The translations under genes were made by a program, and so were the position numbers. From NCBI GenBank assembly GCA_964609515.1, contig CAZSTZ010000092.1:1-24326 (forward strand): a DNA stretch of 24,326 nucleotides. The letters run 5' to 3'. The notes under the pieces are model-generated. The model did not search any database and was not told where the DNA came from. It saw only the letters and a list, made by a program, of their open reading frames with translations. Origin of the DNA: CALKCV01 sp964609515. Lineage in GTDB: Bacteria > Cyanobacteriota > Cyanobacteriia > Cyanobacteriales > Microcoleaceae. Below, piece by piece: positions 6,911 through 13,893 of the stretch; position 1 is the first letter of the stretch; the number at the start of each line of letters is the position of its first letter.

Positions 6911-8181
6911 AATCTTTCCCAACTCAAAATAGTTTCGTTTTTCCACCGCAATAATTGACTGACATGACTGCCAATTATTCCCGGCATTCCTATCGATTTT
7001 CGCGGGGCAACCGTCGCCAAACTAATCGCAGTTTCTACGTCGCAAATTCCCCATTTAACTAAGTTTTGAACTCCCACTAATAAAGGCAGCGTCGTACCTG
7101 CTAAAGTTCCATCCGCCAGTCTGGCAGTTCCATTTTTTACTTCTATTTCTCTCTCGTCCCAAGGATATTTTCCGTCTGGAAGTCCCAAAGGTGCTAAAGC
7201 GTCGCTGACTAGAAAGATTCCTTGGTCGTATTCGCTAGCTTTTAATAATATTTTAATCGCAGTTGGACTGACGTGCTGACCGTCTGCGATTAAACCGCAG
7301 GTTACGTTACAATTCATTATGGCCGCCCCCAACAAACCGGCTTGACGGTGATGCAAACTCGGCATCGCGTTAAAGGCATGAGTTACCATCGACGCGCCTT
7401 GATTAAAGGCTTTTTCTGCTTCTTTTTCTGTCGCTAAAGAGTGCCCCAAACTAACAGTTATTCCCAAGTTTTTTAAGTAGGGAATTACTTCCCCAGTGGG
7501 GTCTAATTCTGGTGCTAATGTAATTATTTTTACTGCCCCGGCATAATCTCCTAAAACCCTCTTGAGATTTTCCACGGTTAATGGTAACAAGTGTTCTCTA
7601 GGATGGGCGCCTCGTTTGTCGGCATTGAGGAAGGGGCCTTCGAGGTGGATGCCGAGGATTTTCGATCCCCCCCCCGCCCCCCTTGAAAAGGGGGGGGCCG
7701 GAGGCGAGCCCTCCCCCGCCCGGTTCGATCCCCCCCCCGCCCCCCTTGAAAAGGGGGGGGCCGGAGGCGGACCTCCCTTATCAAGGGGGGAAATTTTCCG
7801 TAGGACAGGCATCTTGCCTGTCAACTCCCCTGTCGCGAAAGGGGCCAGGGTGGAGAGCGATCGCTGGATTTTCTCTACGGAGGCGGTGACGATGGTGGGC
7901 AAAAAGGCATCGATTCCTTGTTGCCATAAGTATTGACAAATCTTGTCTATTGTGGTAGTAGATGTAGGGTCGGCATCGGGAAAGGCCAAACCGAGGCCGC
8001 CGTTAATTTGCAAATCGACTCCTCCCAGAGATACCCAATCTCCAGCAACATCTAAGGTGTCGGATGACAGGCAAGATGCCTGTCCTACGGTTGGGATAAT
8101 CTTTTCTATTTGGAGGCGATCGCCTACCAAAATATCCTGCAGTCCTCGATAACCCGGAACGCGAGCGTTTCTTATTTTCAT
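6901..8181 (-). CDS. nagA: N-acetylglucosamine-6-phosphate deacetylase with in-frame repeat insertions
   Basis: NagA hydrolyses GlcNAc-6-phosphate to glucosamine-6-phosphate and acetate in cytosolic amino-sugar recycling. Family motifs are intact: GVDLQINGGLG, HLEGPFLN (metal Glu about 181), SLGHS (His about 247), THAFNAM (His about 268) and LVSDALAPLG (catalytic Asp about 327). The ATG at 8179-8181 (MKIRNARVPG) is preferred to a TTG four codons upstream. The product is 426 residues, longer than the roughly 380-400 usual. The excess maps to extra segments encoded by dispersed DNA repeats: VGQASCLS near residue 35, LTGKMPVLRK near 125, and a doubled PPAPPFSRGAGGGS at 139-173. All lie before the catalytic core motifs. 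The frame is kept throughout, so the enzyme is probably functional, with disordered loops. Confidence 0.93.
   Translation of the reverse strand: MKIRNARVPGYRGLQDILVGDRLQIEKIIPTVGQASCLSSDTLDVAGDWVSLGGVDLQINGGLGLAFPDADPTSTTTIDKICQYLWQQGIDAFLPTIVTASVEKIQRSLSTLAPFATGELTGKMPVLRKISPLDKGGPPPAPPFSRGAGGGSNRAGEGSPPAPPFSRGAGGGSKILGIHLEGPFLNADKRGAHPREHLLPLTVENLKRVLGDYAGAVKIITLAPELDPTGEVIPYLKNLGITVSLGHSLATEKEAEKAFNQGASMVTHAFNAMPSLHHRQAGLLGAAIMNCNVTCGLIADGQHVSPTAIKILLKASEYDQGIFLVSDALAPLGLPDGKYPWDEREIEVKNGTARLADGTLAGTTLPLLVGVQNLVKWGICDVETAISLATVAPRKSIGMPGIIGSHVSQLLRWKNETILSWERLIN
7661..7790. repeat. duplicated G/C-rich palindromic repeat inside nagA
   Basis: Two identical 46-bp units (7661-7706 and 7724-7769) each hold C9-G-C6-TTGAAAA-G8, a strong palindrome, followed by CCGGAGGCG. 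The 63-bp period is exactly 21 codons, which keeps nagA in frame. A third, related palindrome, CCCTTATCAAGGG (7775-7787), follows directly. This repeat type is common between genes in cyanobacteria; here it is translated. Confidence 0.85.
7798..7822 (+). repeat. 25-bp dispersed palindrome, copy 1 (inside nagA)
   Basis: The core ACAGGCATCTTGCCTGT has a 7-bp stem and a TCT loop. It is preceded by CCGTAGG. It encodes LTGKMPVLR in the nagA frame. It is identical over 25 bp to the copy at 8066-8090, which lies in the opposite orientation. Confidence 0.9.
8066..8090 (-). repeat. 25-bp dispersed palindrome, copy 2 (inside nagA)
   Basis: This is the exact reverse complement of the 25 bp at 7798-7822. 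Translated in the nagA frame it gives VGQASCLS. Two insertions of one element in opposite orientations within one gene are therefore both read through. Confidence 0.9.
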
Positions 8182-8219
8182 ATATATTAGCAAGAGACAA
8201 ATTCAATTAAGATTGAACC

Positions 8220-8492
8220 ATGAATATAGCTTTAAATACAGAACAAGAACGATTAATTTTATCGCAATTAAAAAAAGGTAAATATGAAACCCCAGAAGCA
8301 GTTATTAGCGATGCTTTAGATTTGTTTGCTGCCAGAGAAGCAGAAATAGAGCGTCTGAAATTGGAAGAATTACGTCAAAAAATCGCTGTTGGCACTCAGC
8401 AAATAGCTAGAGGTGAAGTAACAGATGGAGAAGTTGTTTTAGACAGAATTCAAGCTAAGATTAATCCAGAATATCGGCACAAAAATTTGTAG
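8220..8492 (+). CDS. ParD-like type II antitoxin, no toxin partner visible
   Basis: The 90-residue protein starts MNIALNTEQERLILSQLKKG and continues YETPEAVISDALDLF. This is the ribbon-helix-helix pattern of ParD-family antitoxins: a beta-strand, then two helices that bind DNA as a dimer. The C-terminal helix (EIERLKLEELRQKIAVGTQQ) and the GEVTDGEVVLDRIQAKI tail are the usual toxin-binding part. In a complete module a ParE-type ribosome-independent gyrase toxin follows within a few bases. Here no such frame exists in 8493-9036, which instead holds a MITE and a different small ORF. The gene is divergent from nagA, with 38 bp between the starts. Orphan antitoxins may regulate or neutralise toxins elsewhere. 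Confidence 0.8.
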   Translation: MNIALNTEQERLILSQLKKGKYETPEAVISDALDLFAAREAEIERLKLEELRQKIAVGTQQIARGEVTDGEVVLDRIQAKINPEYRHKNL

Positions 8493-8619
8493 GGGTAAAG
8501 CCTGAGGGCGATTAATTTTAGGAAAAATCGTTCGATTATCTTTCCGAATGCGGATGCCCCCTCCCACCGTTAACCTTTTTGTTATTAAGATGTTTTGATT
8601 TGCCCAAAAACCAAAAAAC

Positions 8620-8778
8620 GGGAGCAAGTCAGTTTTGTAATTTTTCTCTCTCGATAATTTCATACTCATGACGAGTACTCGTGACGAATACTCAAATAAA
8701 AAGCGGTTTTTTTGAGTATGAGTACTCGTCATGAGTACTCGTCATGAGAAAATAAATATGCAAAACTGACGTGCTCCC
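8620..8778. mobile_element. 159-bp MITE with 19-bp inverted ends and an 8-bp target duplication
   Basis: The left end GGGAGCAAGTCAGTTTTGT (8620-8638) matches the reverse complement of 8760-8778 at 17 of 19 positions. CAAAAAAC occurs directly on both flanks (8612-8619 and 8779-8786), as an 8-bp target duplication would. There is no coding capacity. The interior is a long hairpin built from GAGTACTC units. GGG ends with an 8-bp duplication fit what I recall of the ISMich1 group of the ISKra4 family, but the transposase is not in the window. Nothing else is recognised in 8493-8611. Confidence 0.75.
8661..8748. repeat. long internal hairpin of GAGTACTC units inside the MITE
   Basis: The right arm has two tandem 13-bp units GAGTACTCGTCAT (8720-8745), each holding the 8-bp palindrome GAGTACTC. 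The left arm (8661-8696) is the complementary series, about 7 bp shorter. A roughly 10-nt loop lies near 8697-8706. The arms can pair over about 30 bp. Confidence 0.75.
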
Positions 8779-8854
8779 CAAAAAACTTATTTGACGCTTT
8801 TTTGGGAGATTACGGTAGATCGAAACGATTAAATTCTGCTCTTAATTTTTCTAA

Positions 8855-9004
8855 CTAGGGAAGATCGTCTCGTTCTTTCCAAATTCCTTTAGCTTGCTGC
8901 ATTAAATCCAAGGGTTTTTTCTGCTGGTAACTTTTAATTAATTCTCGTTCTAATTTTCCCGTAATTAGAGAAATTTCTCTCATGGCGTCTTGATGTTTTT
9001 CCAT
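8855..9004 (-). CDS. 49-residue antitoxin-like small protein
   Basis: A short minus-strand frame from the ATG at 9002-9004 to the TAG at 8855-8857 gives 49 residues. It starts MEKHQDAMREISLITGKLER and ends LMQQAKGIWKERDDLP. The ending AKGIWKxRxDLP is common at the C-terminus of small cyanobacterial VapB-type antitoxins that pair with PIN toxins. The expected N-terminal DNA-binding part is short or missing, so this may be a trimmed remnant. No toxin frame is beside it. The start lies against a TTAACAA repeat with no clear ribosome site. It is not the partner of the ParD-like gene at 8220, which is itself an antitoxin. Confidence 0.5.
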   Translation of the reverse strand: MEKHQDAMREISLITGKLERELIKSYQQKKPLDLMQQAKGIWKERDDLP

Positions 9005-9005
9005 A

Positions 9006-9033
9006 CAATTAACAATTAACTACTAACAATTAA
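9006..9033. repeat. heptanucleotide repeat (TTAACAA type) before purE
   Basis: Copies of TTAACAA/TTAACTA run up to three bases before the purE start codon, so the purE leader consists largely of repeat DNA with no obvious ribosome-binding site. Confidence 0.7.
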
Positions 9034-9036
9034 CCA

Positions 9037-9549
9037 ATGACAAATCCAGAAATAGGTATTATTATGGGCAGCGATTCCGACCTGCCCACCATGAAAGAAG
9101 CGATCGCTATCTGCGAAGAATTTGACGTGGCCCACGAAGTCGCCATAGTCTCCGCCCATCGCACCCCCCAGAGGATGTTTGAATACGCCCAAACCGCCCA
9201 TCAACGAGGACTAAAAGTCATAATTGCCGGGGCAGGAGGAGCGGCCCACCTGCCGGGAATGGTAGCATCTCTGACTCCCCTCCCAGTAATAGGAGTACCG
9301 GTGGCCTCCCGTCACTTGCAGGGAGTTGATTCCTTATATTCCATAGTTCAGATGCCCGGGGGCATACCCGTAGCGACGGTGGCCATAGGCAACGCTAAAA
9401 ATGCAGGTTTGCTGGCCGTGCAAATCTTAGCATCCCAGAGGCAGGAGCTTTTGGAGCGAGTTTTAGAATATCGGGGGAATTTAGAGCGATCGGTCTTGGA
9501 AAAACAGGCCAAATTAGAAGATATCGGCTACCGGGAATATTTAACATAA
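9037..9549 (+). CDS. purE: 5-(carboxyamino)imidazole ribonucleotide mutase (PurE)
   Basis: PurE moves the carboxylate of N5-CAIR to carbon 4 of the imidazole ring in de novo purine synthesis, acting in the cytosol as an octamer. The 170-residue length is typical of the bacterial class I enzyme. The motifs are complete: MGSDSDLPTM (10-19), the SAHRTP active-site loop (39-44) with its catalytic His, AGAGGAAHLPGMVAS, GVPVASRHLQGVDSLYSIVQMPGGIPVATVAIGNAKNA in two or more conserved blocks, and a C-terminal helix. purK is not adjacent. The ORF is intact and codon use matches its neighbours. The gene stands alone between small-repeat DNA and the ammonium transporter gene. Confidence 0.97.
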   Translation: MTNPEIGIIMGSDSDLPTMKEAIAICEEFDVAHEVAIVSAHRTPQRMFEYAQTAHQRGLKVIIAGAGGAAHLPGMVASLTPLPVIGVPVASRHLQGVDSLYSIVQMPGGIPVATVAIGNAKNAGLLAVQILASQRQELLERVLEYRGNLERSVLEKQAKLEDIGYREYLT

Positions 9550-9642
9550 ATTAAAGAAAAATGCAAATAAGCTTGTAAGTGTTTGTGGGAGGGAGTTTCG
9601 GCTAATTGCGGCTAGTACGGCTAGGGGCTCGTAGGGGCAAAT

Positions 9643-9658
9643 TGTAAACTGCGATACA
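9643..9658 (+). promoter_or_regulatory. NtcA-binding site upstream of amt
   Basis: TGTAAACTGCGATACA is an exact match to the NtcA consensus GTA-N8-TAC and to the extended TGTA-N8-TACA form. A weak -10 hexamer TGCAAT begins at 9680, 22 bp after the TAC. That spacing is typical of class II NtcA-activated promoters and places a start site near 9692, 30 bp before the amt ATG. NtcA is the cyanobacterial nitrogen-control activator. Confidence 0.85.
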
Positions 9659-9721
9659 GAATAACAGACACAAAATTGATGCAATCTTGATGTTTCAAAA
9701 ACTAGGTATTTAGTCTTTACG

Positions 9722-11200
9722 ATGACCTTTAGAGTAAAAGTTAGCAGAAGAAAAAAGAGTAAAAGACCGTTATTCTATCCTGAATATCGGCGCTCTTTAC
9801 AACCAAGTGCAATTATTAATCGGTTGAAGCAAAATGGATTTTCTCCGAGCTTAATTGCCTGTATTCCTCTCACATTTATGATTATTGTCGCCTGGGCGGG
9901 AGCGGCATCAGCCCAAGACGGAGAATTATCTGCGGCAGATGTCCAAGGTGCTTTAAATGCAATTTGGGTATTAGTAGCCTCAATTTTAGTCATATTTATG
10001 AATGCCGGTTTCGGAATGTTGGAAACCGGCTTTTGCCGCCAGAAAAATGCGGTGAATATTCTGGCAAAAAACCTGATCGTATTTGCCCTGGCTACTATGG
10101 CTTTTTGGGCCATCGGCTTTTCGATCATGTTCGGCGGCGACAACCCCTTTATCGGTGGAGGTGGCTGGTTTTTAAGCAGCGAAAACCCCGGGACTTACGG
10201 TCTAGAGCCGTTTCCTGCAGGTTTGCCGATACCAGTATTCTTCCTCTTCCAGGCAGCCTTCGCGGGAACCGCCGCCACTATCGTCTCTGGGGCCGTTGCC
10301 GAAAGAATTGAGTTCGTGGCTTTTTTGCTGTTCAGCCTCTTAATCACCGGTGTTGCTTACCCCATTACCGGCCATTGGGTGTGGGCCGCAGATATCGGCT
10401 GGCTGAGTAAGATGGGTTTTGCAGATTTTGCCGGTTCCACGGTGGTTCACTCCGTCGGCGGTTGGGCGGCCTTGATGGGGGCGGCTATTTTGGGGCCACG
10501 CATTGGCAAATATGAAAATGGCGAACCTCGGGCTATTCCGGGGCATAACATGAGCATTGCTACTCTGGGATGCCTGATTTTGTGGATCGGCTGGTTTGGT
10601 TTTAACCCCGGTTCCGCATTAGAAGCCAGCAAAGATGTTCCTTATATTGCCGTAACCACTAACTTAGCTGCAGCCGCAGGTGGGATTGCCGCTACGATTA
10701 CTTCTTGGGTGAAAGATGGTAAGCCCGATTTGTCCATGGTCATCAACGGCATTTTGGCAGGCTTGGTGGCAATTACGGCGGGATGCAATGTCGTTAGCTA
10801 TTTGAGCGCGGTTATTATCGGTGCAGTTGGTGGAGTTATTGTCGTTTTCTCGGTGGGTTTGTTTGACAAAATTCAAGTTGACGATCCAGTGGGCGCTACC
10901 TCGGTTCACTTGGTAAACGGTGTTTGGGGCACTCTGGCTGTGGGGATTTTCGGAGGAGCTAATTTCTTCGTCCAGCTTTTGGGCATTCTCTCCGTTGGCG
11001 GCTTTACGGTTTTACTTAGCACTATCTTCTGGTTGGCCCTGAAGGCAACGGTGGGCATCCGGGTTCATGCAGAACAAGAATATGAAGGATTGGATATTGC
11101 CGAACATGGCATGGAAGCTTATAACGGTTTCGTGAAAGAGGCCCCGAGCGTTTTTAGTGGGGCTACTTCGATGCCTGCTAGCATGGGTAGGAAGGAATAG
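9722..11200 (+). CDS. amt: ammonium transporter (Amt/MEP/Rh family)
   Basis: This 492-residue protein takes up ammonium across the cytoplasmic membrane. It has about eleven membrane helices after a cleavable-looking signal (hydrophobic 44-60, AASAQ at 61-65). The conserved AGFGMLETGF...KN block (95-117), the first pore His in STVVHSVGG (H243) and the second in ATSVHLVNG (H396) are present and correctly spaced. GHWVWAADIGWL and WFGFNPGS also match the family. The basic N-terminal stretch (about 43 residues with RRKKSKR) before the signal is unusually long. The NtcA-linked start site fits this ATG, but a downstream start is possible. Expression should rise in nitrogen shortage through the NtcA site at 9643-9658. 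No glnB-type gene is adjacent. A strong terminator follows. Confidence 0.96.
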   Translation: MTFRVKVSRRKKSKRPLFYPEYRRSLQPSAIINRLKQNGFSPSLIACIPLTFMIIVAWAGAASAQDGELSAADVQGALNAIWVLVASILVIFMNAGFGMLETGFCRQKNAVNILAKNLIVFALATMAFWAIGFSIMFGGDNPFIGGGGWFLSSENPGTYGLEPFPAGLPIPVFFLFQAAFAGTAATIVSGAVAERIEFVAFLLFSLLITGVAYPITGHWVWAADIGWLSKMGFADFAGSTVVHSVGGWAALMGAAILGPRIGKYENGEPRAIPGHNMSIATLGCLILWIGWFGFNPGSALEASKDVPYIAVTTNLAAAAGGIAATITSWVKDGKPDLSMVINGILAGLVAITAGCNVVSYLSAVIIGAVGGVIVVFSVGLFDKIQVDDPVGATSVHLVNGVWGTLAVGIFGGANFFVQLLGILSVGGFTVLLSTIFWLALKATVGIRVHAEQEYEGLDIAEHGMEAYNGFVKEAPSVFSGATSMPASMGRKE

Positions 11201-11218
11201 ACTTCGCCGCAGTTGTAG

Positions 11219-11243
11219 GCCTGCATGCAAGAGGCATGCAGGC
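11219..11243. repeat. perfect 10-bp hairpin downstream of amt
   Basis: GCCTGCATGC (11219-11228) pairs with GCATGCAGGC (11234-11243) over AAGAG. It is preceded by GTAG, as in the 25-bp dispersed palindrome family of this window, and may be a divergent relative. There is no T-run. Confidence 0.6.
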
Positions 11244-11306
11244 ATGCATTTAATAGTTTTTGAGGAAAAACATATTAAAAAAGATTTTCCTTGTTGATTT
11301 TGTCTG

Positions 11307-11335
11307 AAAAAGCCCGGCATCGAGCCGGGCTTTTT
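11307..11335 (+). terminator. rho-independent terminator of amt
   Basis: AAAAAGCCCGGC pairs perfectly with GCCGGGCTTTTT over the loop ATCGA. This gives a G/C-rich 7-bp core and a T-run, about 106 bp past the amt stop. The symmetrical A/T flanks would also allow termination from the other strand. Confidence 0.92.
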
Positions 11336-11667
11336 AATGGTCAATCGATCTCGCACCAACATGGGCGAGTATGGTGTGAGGCTTCTCGACTTTTAGCTAA
11401 AATGGGATAATTGACGGTCCATCTATCCTGTTGCTTTCGCTTCAGGTAACATGTTTTCTAGGGAATGCCACGCACGCTCCTATACCCTCAACGCCCTGCG
11501 ATTACTTGCCCTCCGGGGAGTTTGAACAATCTTTTTACGGTCCGAGAAGGGCAGGCATTTGTCCCTAATTTTCTTATAGTAACAAATTACGACGAATCTT
11601 GTCGTCGCGTCGTTTTTCCGCCCCGAACCAAAGTTACGGGGCGTGACCTTACTCCCGAATTTTATTC
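11336..11667 (+). other. gene-free leader region before the SGNH hydrolase
   Basis: No convincing gene is seen. A 90-codon frame at 11465-11737 has no recognisable family and runs into the next gene in another frame. A hairpin CGCCCCG/CGGGGCG (11619-11643, 11-nt loop) and a smaller ACGAC/GTCGT hairpin (about 11589-11605) lie in the last 80 bp. The region may be a long 5' leader; its promoter is not identified. Confidence 0.3.
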
Positions 11668-12558
11668 GTGTTTAGTTCTTTTAAGAGTGTTAAGCGTTGG
11701 TGGCTTTGGCTATCTGTGGCCGGCAACGCGCTATTAATAACGATGGTGGCGATGTTGGCTTTATCGGAGTACCAGCTAACAGATGATTCCCCTGCTACTG
11801 CTTCTACCGCTACTAATAGCCTTCAAGAAAAAAGGCCAACTGGCAAAAGGCAATCTCTAAAAAACACAACTATCAGGCCAGGGTTGGCCGGAGAAGATGT
11901 GTTACTGCTGGCAAGACAAGACCAGTGGACTTATCAACAGTGGGTCCAACAGCTTCGGCGAGAAGCGATCGCCGCAGCTAACAACCGTCCCCCACGATTG
12001 ACGGTTTTGGCTGGAGATTCTTTGACTCTGTGGTTCCCGGTTCAACTGCTGCCAGAGGAACGCAGTTGGCTCAATCAAGGTATTTCGGGAGAAACGTCTT
12101 CTGGCCTTTTGAGGCGGTTGTATGTCTTTGAAGACACTAGGCCGGAAACTATTTTTGTGATGATTGGCATTAACGACCTGGTTCGCGGCTACGATGACGA
12201 GACGATTCTCGACAATCAACGACAGATTATCCGCGAACTGCTAAGGGCTCATCCTACCAGTCAAATTGTGCTCCAATCGATTTTGCCCCATAGCGGCAAT
12301 AAGGCAACCTGGGAGAATAGCGATCGCCTTTTGGATATCCCTAACAGTCGCATCCGCCAGCTAAATCTTCGACTGAAGGCCATCGCTGACTTCGAGGGAG
12401 CGTTTTTTTTGGACCTACATCCCCTCTTTGCTACTCCCACTGGTTTCCTACGACCGGAATTTAGTACGGACGGTCTCCATTTGAACGAACGAGGTTATCT
12501 CGTCTGGCGGACGGCGATTAAATTATACAGTCAGATAAAGTTGGAGGAACCGGAATAA
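11668..12558 (+). CDS. membrane-anchored SGNH/GDSL-type hydrolase
   Basis: This 296-residue protein starts at GTG. Residues 10-32 form one membrane helix (WWLWLSVAGNALLITMVAML), then a Ser/Thr-rich linker, so the enzyme domain should face the periplasm. SGNH blocks are complete: Ser118 in LAGDSLT, Gly near 140 in GISGET, Asn169 in MIGIND, and Asp268/His271 in STDGLHLN. Such domains are esterases acting on acyl or acetyl esters of lipids or polysaccharides. The exact substrate is not readable. No strong ribosome site precedes the GTG, and no upstream ATG is in frame nearby. It runs in the same direction as ispH, 66 bp away, though ispH has its own ribosome site. Confidence 0.87.
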   Translation: MFSSFKSVKRWWLWLSVAGNALLITMVAMLALSEYQLTDDSPATASTATNSLQEKRPTGKRQSLKNTTIRPGLAGEDVLLLARQDQWTYQQWVQQLRREAIAAANNRPPRLTVLAGDSLTLWFPVQLLPEERSWLNQGISGETSSGLLRRLYVFEDTRPETIFVMIGINDLVRGYDDETILDNQRQIIRELLRAHPTSQIVLQSILPHSGNKATWENSDRLLDIPNSRIRQLNLRLKAIADFEGAFFLDLHPLFATPTGFLRPEFSTDGLHLNERGYLVWRTAIKLYSQIKLEEPE

Positions 12559-12582
12559 TTAATAATTAACAATTAACAATTT
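12557..12582. repeat. heptanucleotide repeat (TTAACAA type)
   Basis: TAATTAATAATTAACAATTAACAATT-type sequence begins at the stop codon of the SGNH gene. It belongs to the same family as the strings near 5182, 6879, 9006, 17002, 17465, 19040 and 21430. Confidence 0.75.
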
Positions 12583-12624
12583 TGCTTTAGAATTTAATAG
12601 ACTTTATTTTTTTTAAAGGAGCTT

Positions 12625-13830
12625 ATGGATACTAAGGCTTTTACTAGGGCCCTGAAAAAATCTGAGAATTACAACCGCAGGGGGTTCGGTCATCAAGCAG
12701 AAGTTGCGGAAACGATGCAGTCTGCTTACCAAAGCAGTCTCATCCAGAAAATTCGCGAAAATAATTATGTCTTCCAACGGGGCGAGGTGACGATTAAGCT
12801 GGCGGAGGCTTTTGGTTTTTGCTGGGGGGTGGAAAGGTCGGTGGCCATGGCTTATGAAACTCGGGAACATTTCCCGGGGGATAAGATCTGGATTACTAAT
12901 GAGATTATTCACAATCCTTCGGTGAACCAGGATATGAAGGATATTAATATTGGTTTTATCCCAGTAATTGATGGCGAGAAGGATTTTTCTGTGGTGGGCA
13001 GCGCGGAGGTGGTAATTTTGCCTGCTTTTGGTGCTAGCGTTGGGGAAATGCAGTTATTGAACGATAAGGGTTGCAAGATTGTCGATACTACTTGCCCTTG
13101 GGTTTCTAAGGTTTGGAATACGGTTGAAAAGCATAAGAAAAAGCAGTTTACTTCGATTATTCACGGGAAGTACAAGCACGAAGAAACTGTGGCGACCAGT
13201 TCTTTTGCCGATAAGTATTTGGTGGTGTTGAATTTGGAAGAGGCGGAGTACGTCTGCGATTATGTTTTAAATGGAGGCGATAAAACTGAGTTTTTGGTTA
13301 AGTTTAAAAACGCTTGTTCTTCTGGTTTTGACCCGGATAAGGATTTGGAAAGCGTGGGTATTGCCAATCAAACTACGATGTTGAAAACGGAAACGGAACA
13401 GATTGGCAAGTTGTTTGAAAAAACGATGATGAAAAAGTACGGACCGGATAAACTTAACGAACATTTCCACAGTTTTAATACTATCTGCGATGCCACCCAA
13501 GAACGTCAAGATGCGATGTTGGGTTTGATGGAGGAAAAGTTGGATTTGATGTTGGTTATTGGCGGCTTTAATTCTTCTAATACTACCCATTTGCAAGAAA
13601 TGGCAATTAGTAAGGGCATTCCTTCTTTTCATATCGATCGCCCCCAACGAATTTTATCTGGAAATCGCATCGAACATAAGCCTTTGGAAGGGGATATAGA
13701 GATAGCAGAAAATTGGTTGCCGGAGGGTAAAATTATTGTGGGGGTGACTTCCGGTGCTTCGACTCCAGATAAGATTGTGGAGGGGGCGATCTCGAAAATT
13801 TTTGAGTTAAAGGCAGCCCCGGTCGTTTAG
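12625..13830 (+). CDS. ispH: 4-hydroxy-3-methylbut-2-enyl diphosphate reductase (IspH/LytB)
   Basis: IspH carries out the last step of the MEP isoprenoid pathway, reducing HMBPP to IPP and DMAPP with a [4Fe-4S] cluster and ferredoxin electrons. The 401-residue length fits the cyanobacterial/plant form, which carries an N-terminal extension compared with the roughly 316-residue E. coli enzyme. The three cluster cysteines are C66 (FGFCWGVERSV), C157 (VDTTCPWV) and C288 (TICDATQERQDA). HNPSVN, the ANQTTM block and the SSNTTHL block also match. The start is well fixed: AAAGGAG at 12615-12621 lies four bases before the ATG. It converges on the S66 peptidase gene across a 14-bp hairpin. Confidence 0.97.
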   Translation: MDTKAFTRALKKSENYNRRGFGHQAEVAETMQSAYQSSLIQKIRENNYVFQRGEVTIKLAEAFGFCWGVERSVAMAYETREHFPGDKIWITNEIIHNPSVNQDMKDINIGFIPVIDGEKDFSVVGSAEVVILPAFGASVGEMQLLNDKGCKIVDTTCPWVSKVWNTVEKHKKKQFTSIIHGKYKHEETVATSSFADKYLVVLNLEEAEYVCDYVLNGGDKTEFLVKFKNACSSGFDPDKDLESVGIANQTTMLKTETEQIGKLFEKTMMKKYGPDKLNEHFHSFNTICDATQERQDAMLGLMEEKLDLMLVIGGFNSSNTTHLQEMAISKGIPSFHIDRPQRILSGNRIEHKPLEGDIEIAENWLPEGKIIVGVTSGASTPDKIVEGAISKIFELKAAPVV

Positions 13831-13836
13831 TTTTGC

Positions 13837-13870
13837 TTGTTTGTAGCAATTAAGCGATTGCTACAAACAA
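13837..13870. terminator. 14-bp hairpin between converging genes
   Basis: TTGTTTGTAGCAAT and ATTGCTACAAACAA pair perfectly over a TAAGCG loop, 6 bp past the ispH stop and 24 bp from the end of the minus-strand neighbour. It probably acts on both strands. T-runs are weak, so strict rho-independent function is not certain. Confidence 0.65.
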
Positions 13871-13893
13871 ATAAAGAGTTTCTGAGTTTTTAC

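Noticed and set aside
7562..7936. Pro/Gly-rich frames opposite nagA
   Set aside because: They are complementary readings of the G/C-rich repeats inside nagA; nagA has clear catalytic motifs.
8182..8193. TTG start adding four residues to NagA
   Set aside because: The ATG at 8181 gives the usual MKIRNARVPG start and needs no rare start codon.
8439..8732. 97-codon minus-strand frame over the parD end and MITE
   Set aside because: Its first part is translated MITE hairpin and the rest is antisense to parD; no family resemblance.
11465..11737. 90-codon plus-strand frame before the SGNH gene
   Set aside because: It has no recognisable motifs or ribosome site, and its end overlaps the SGNH gene in another frame.
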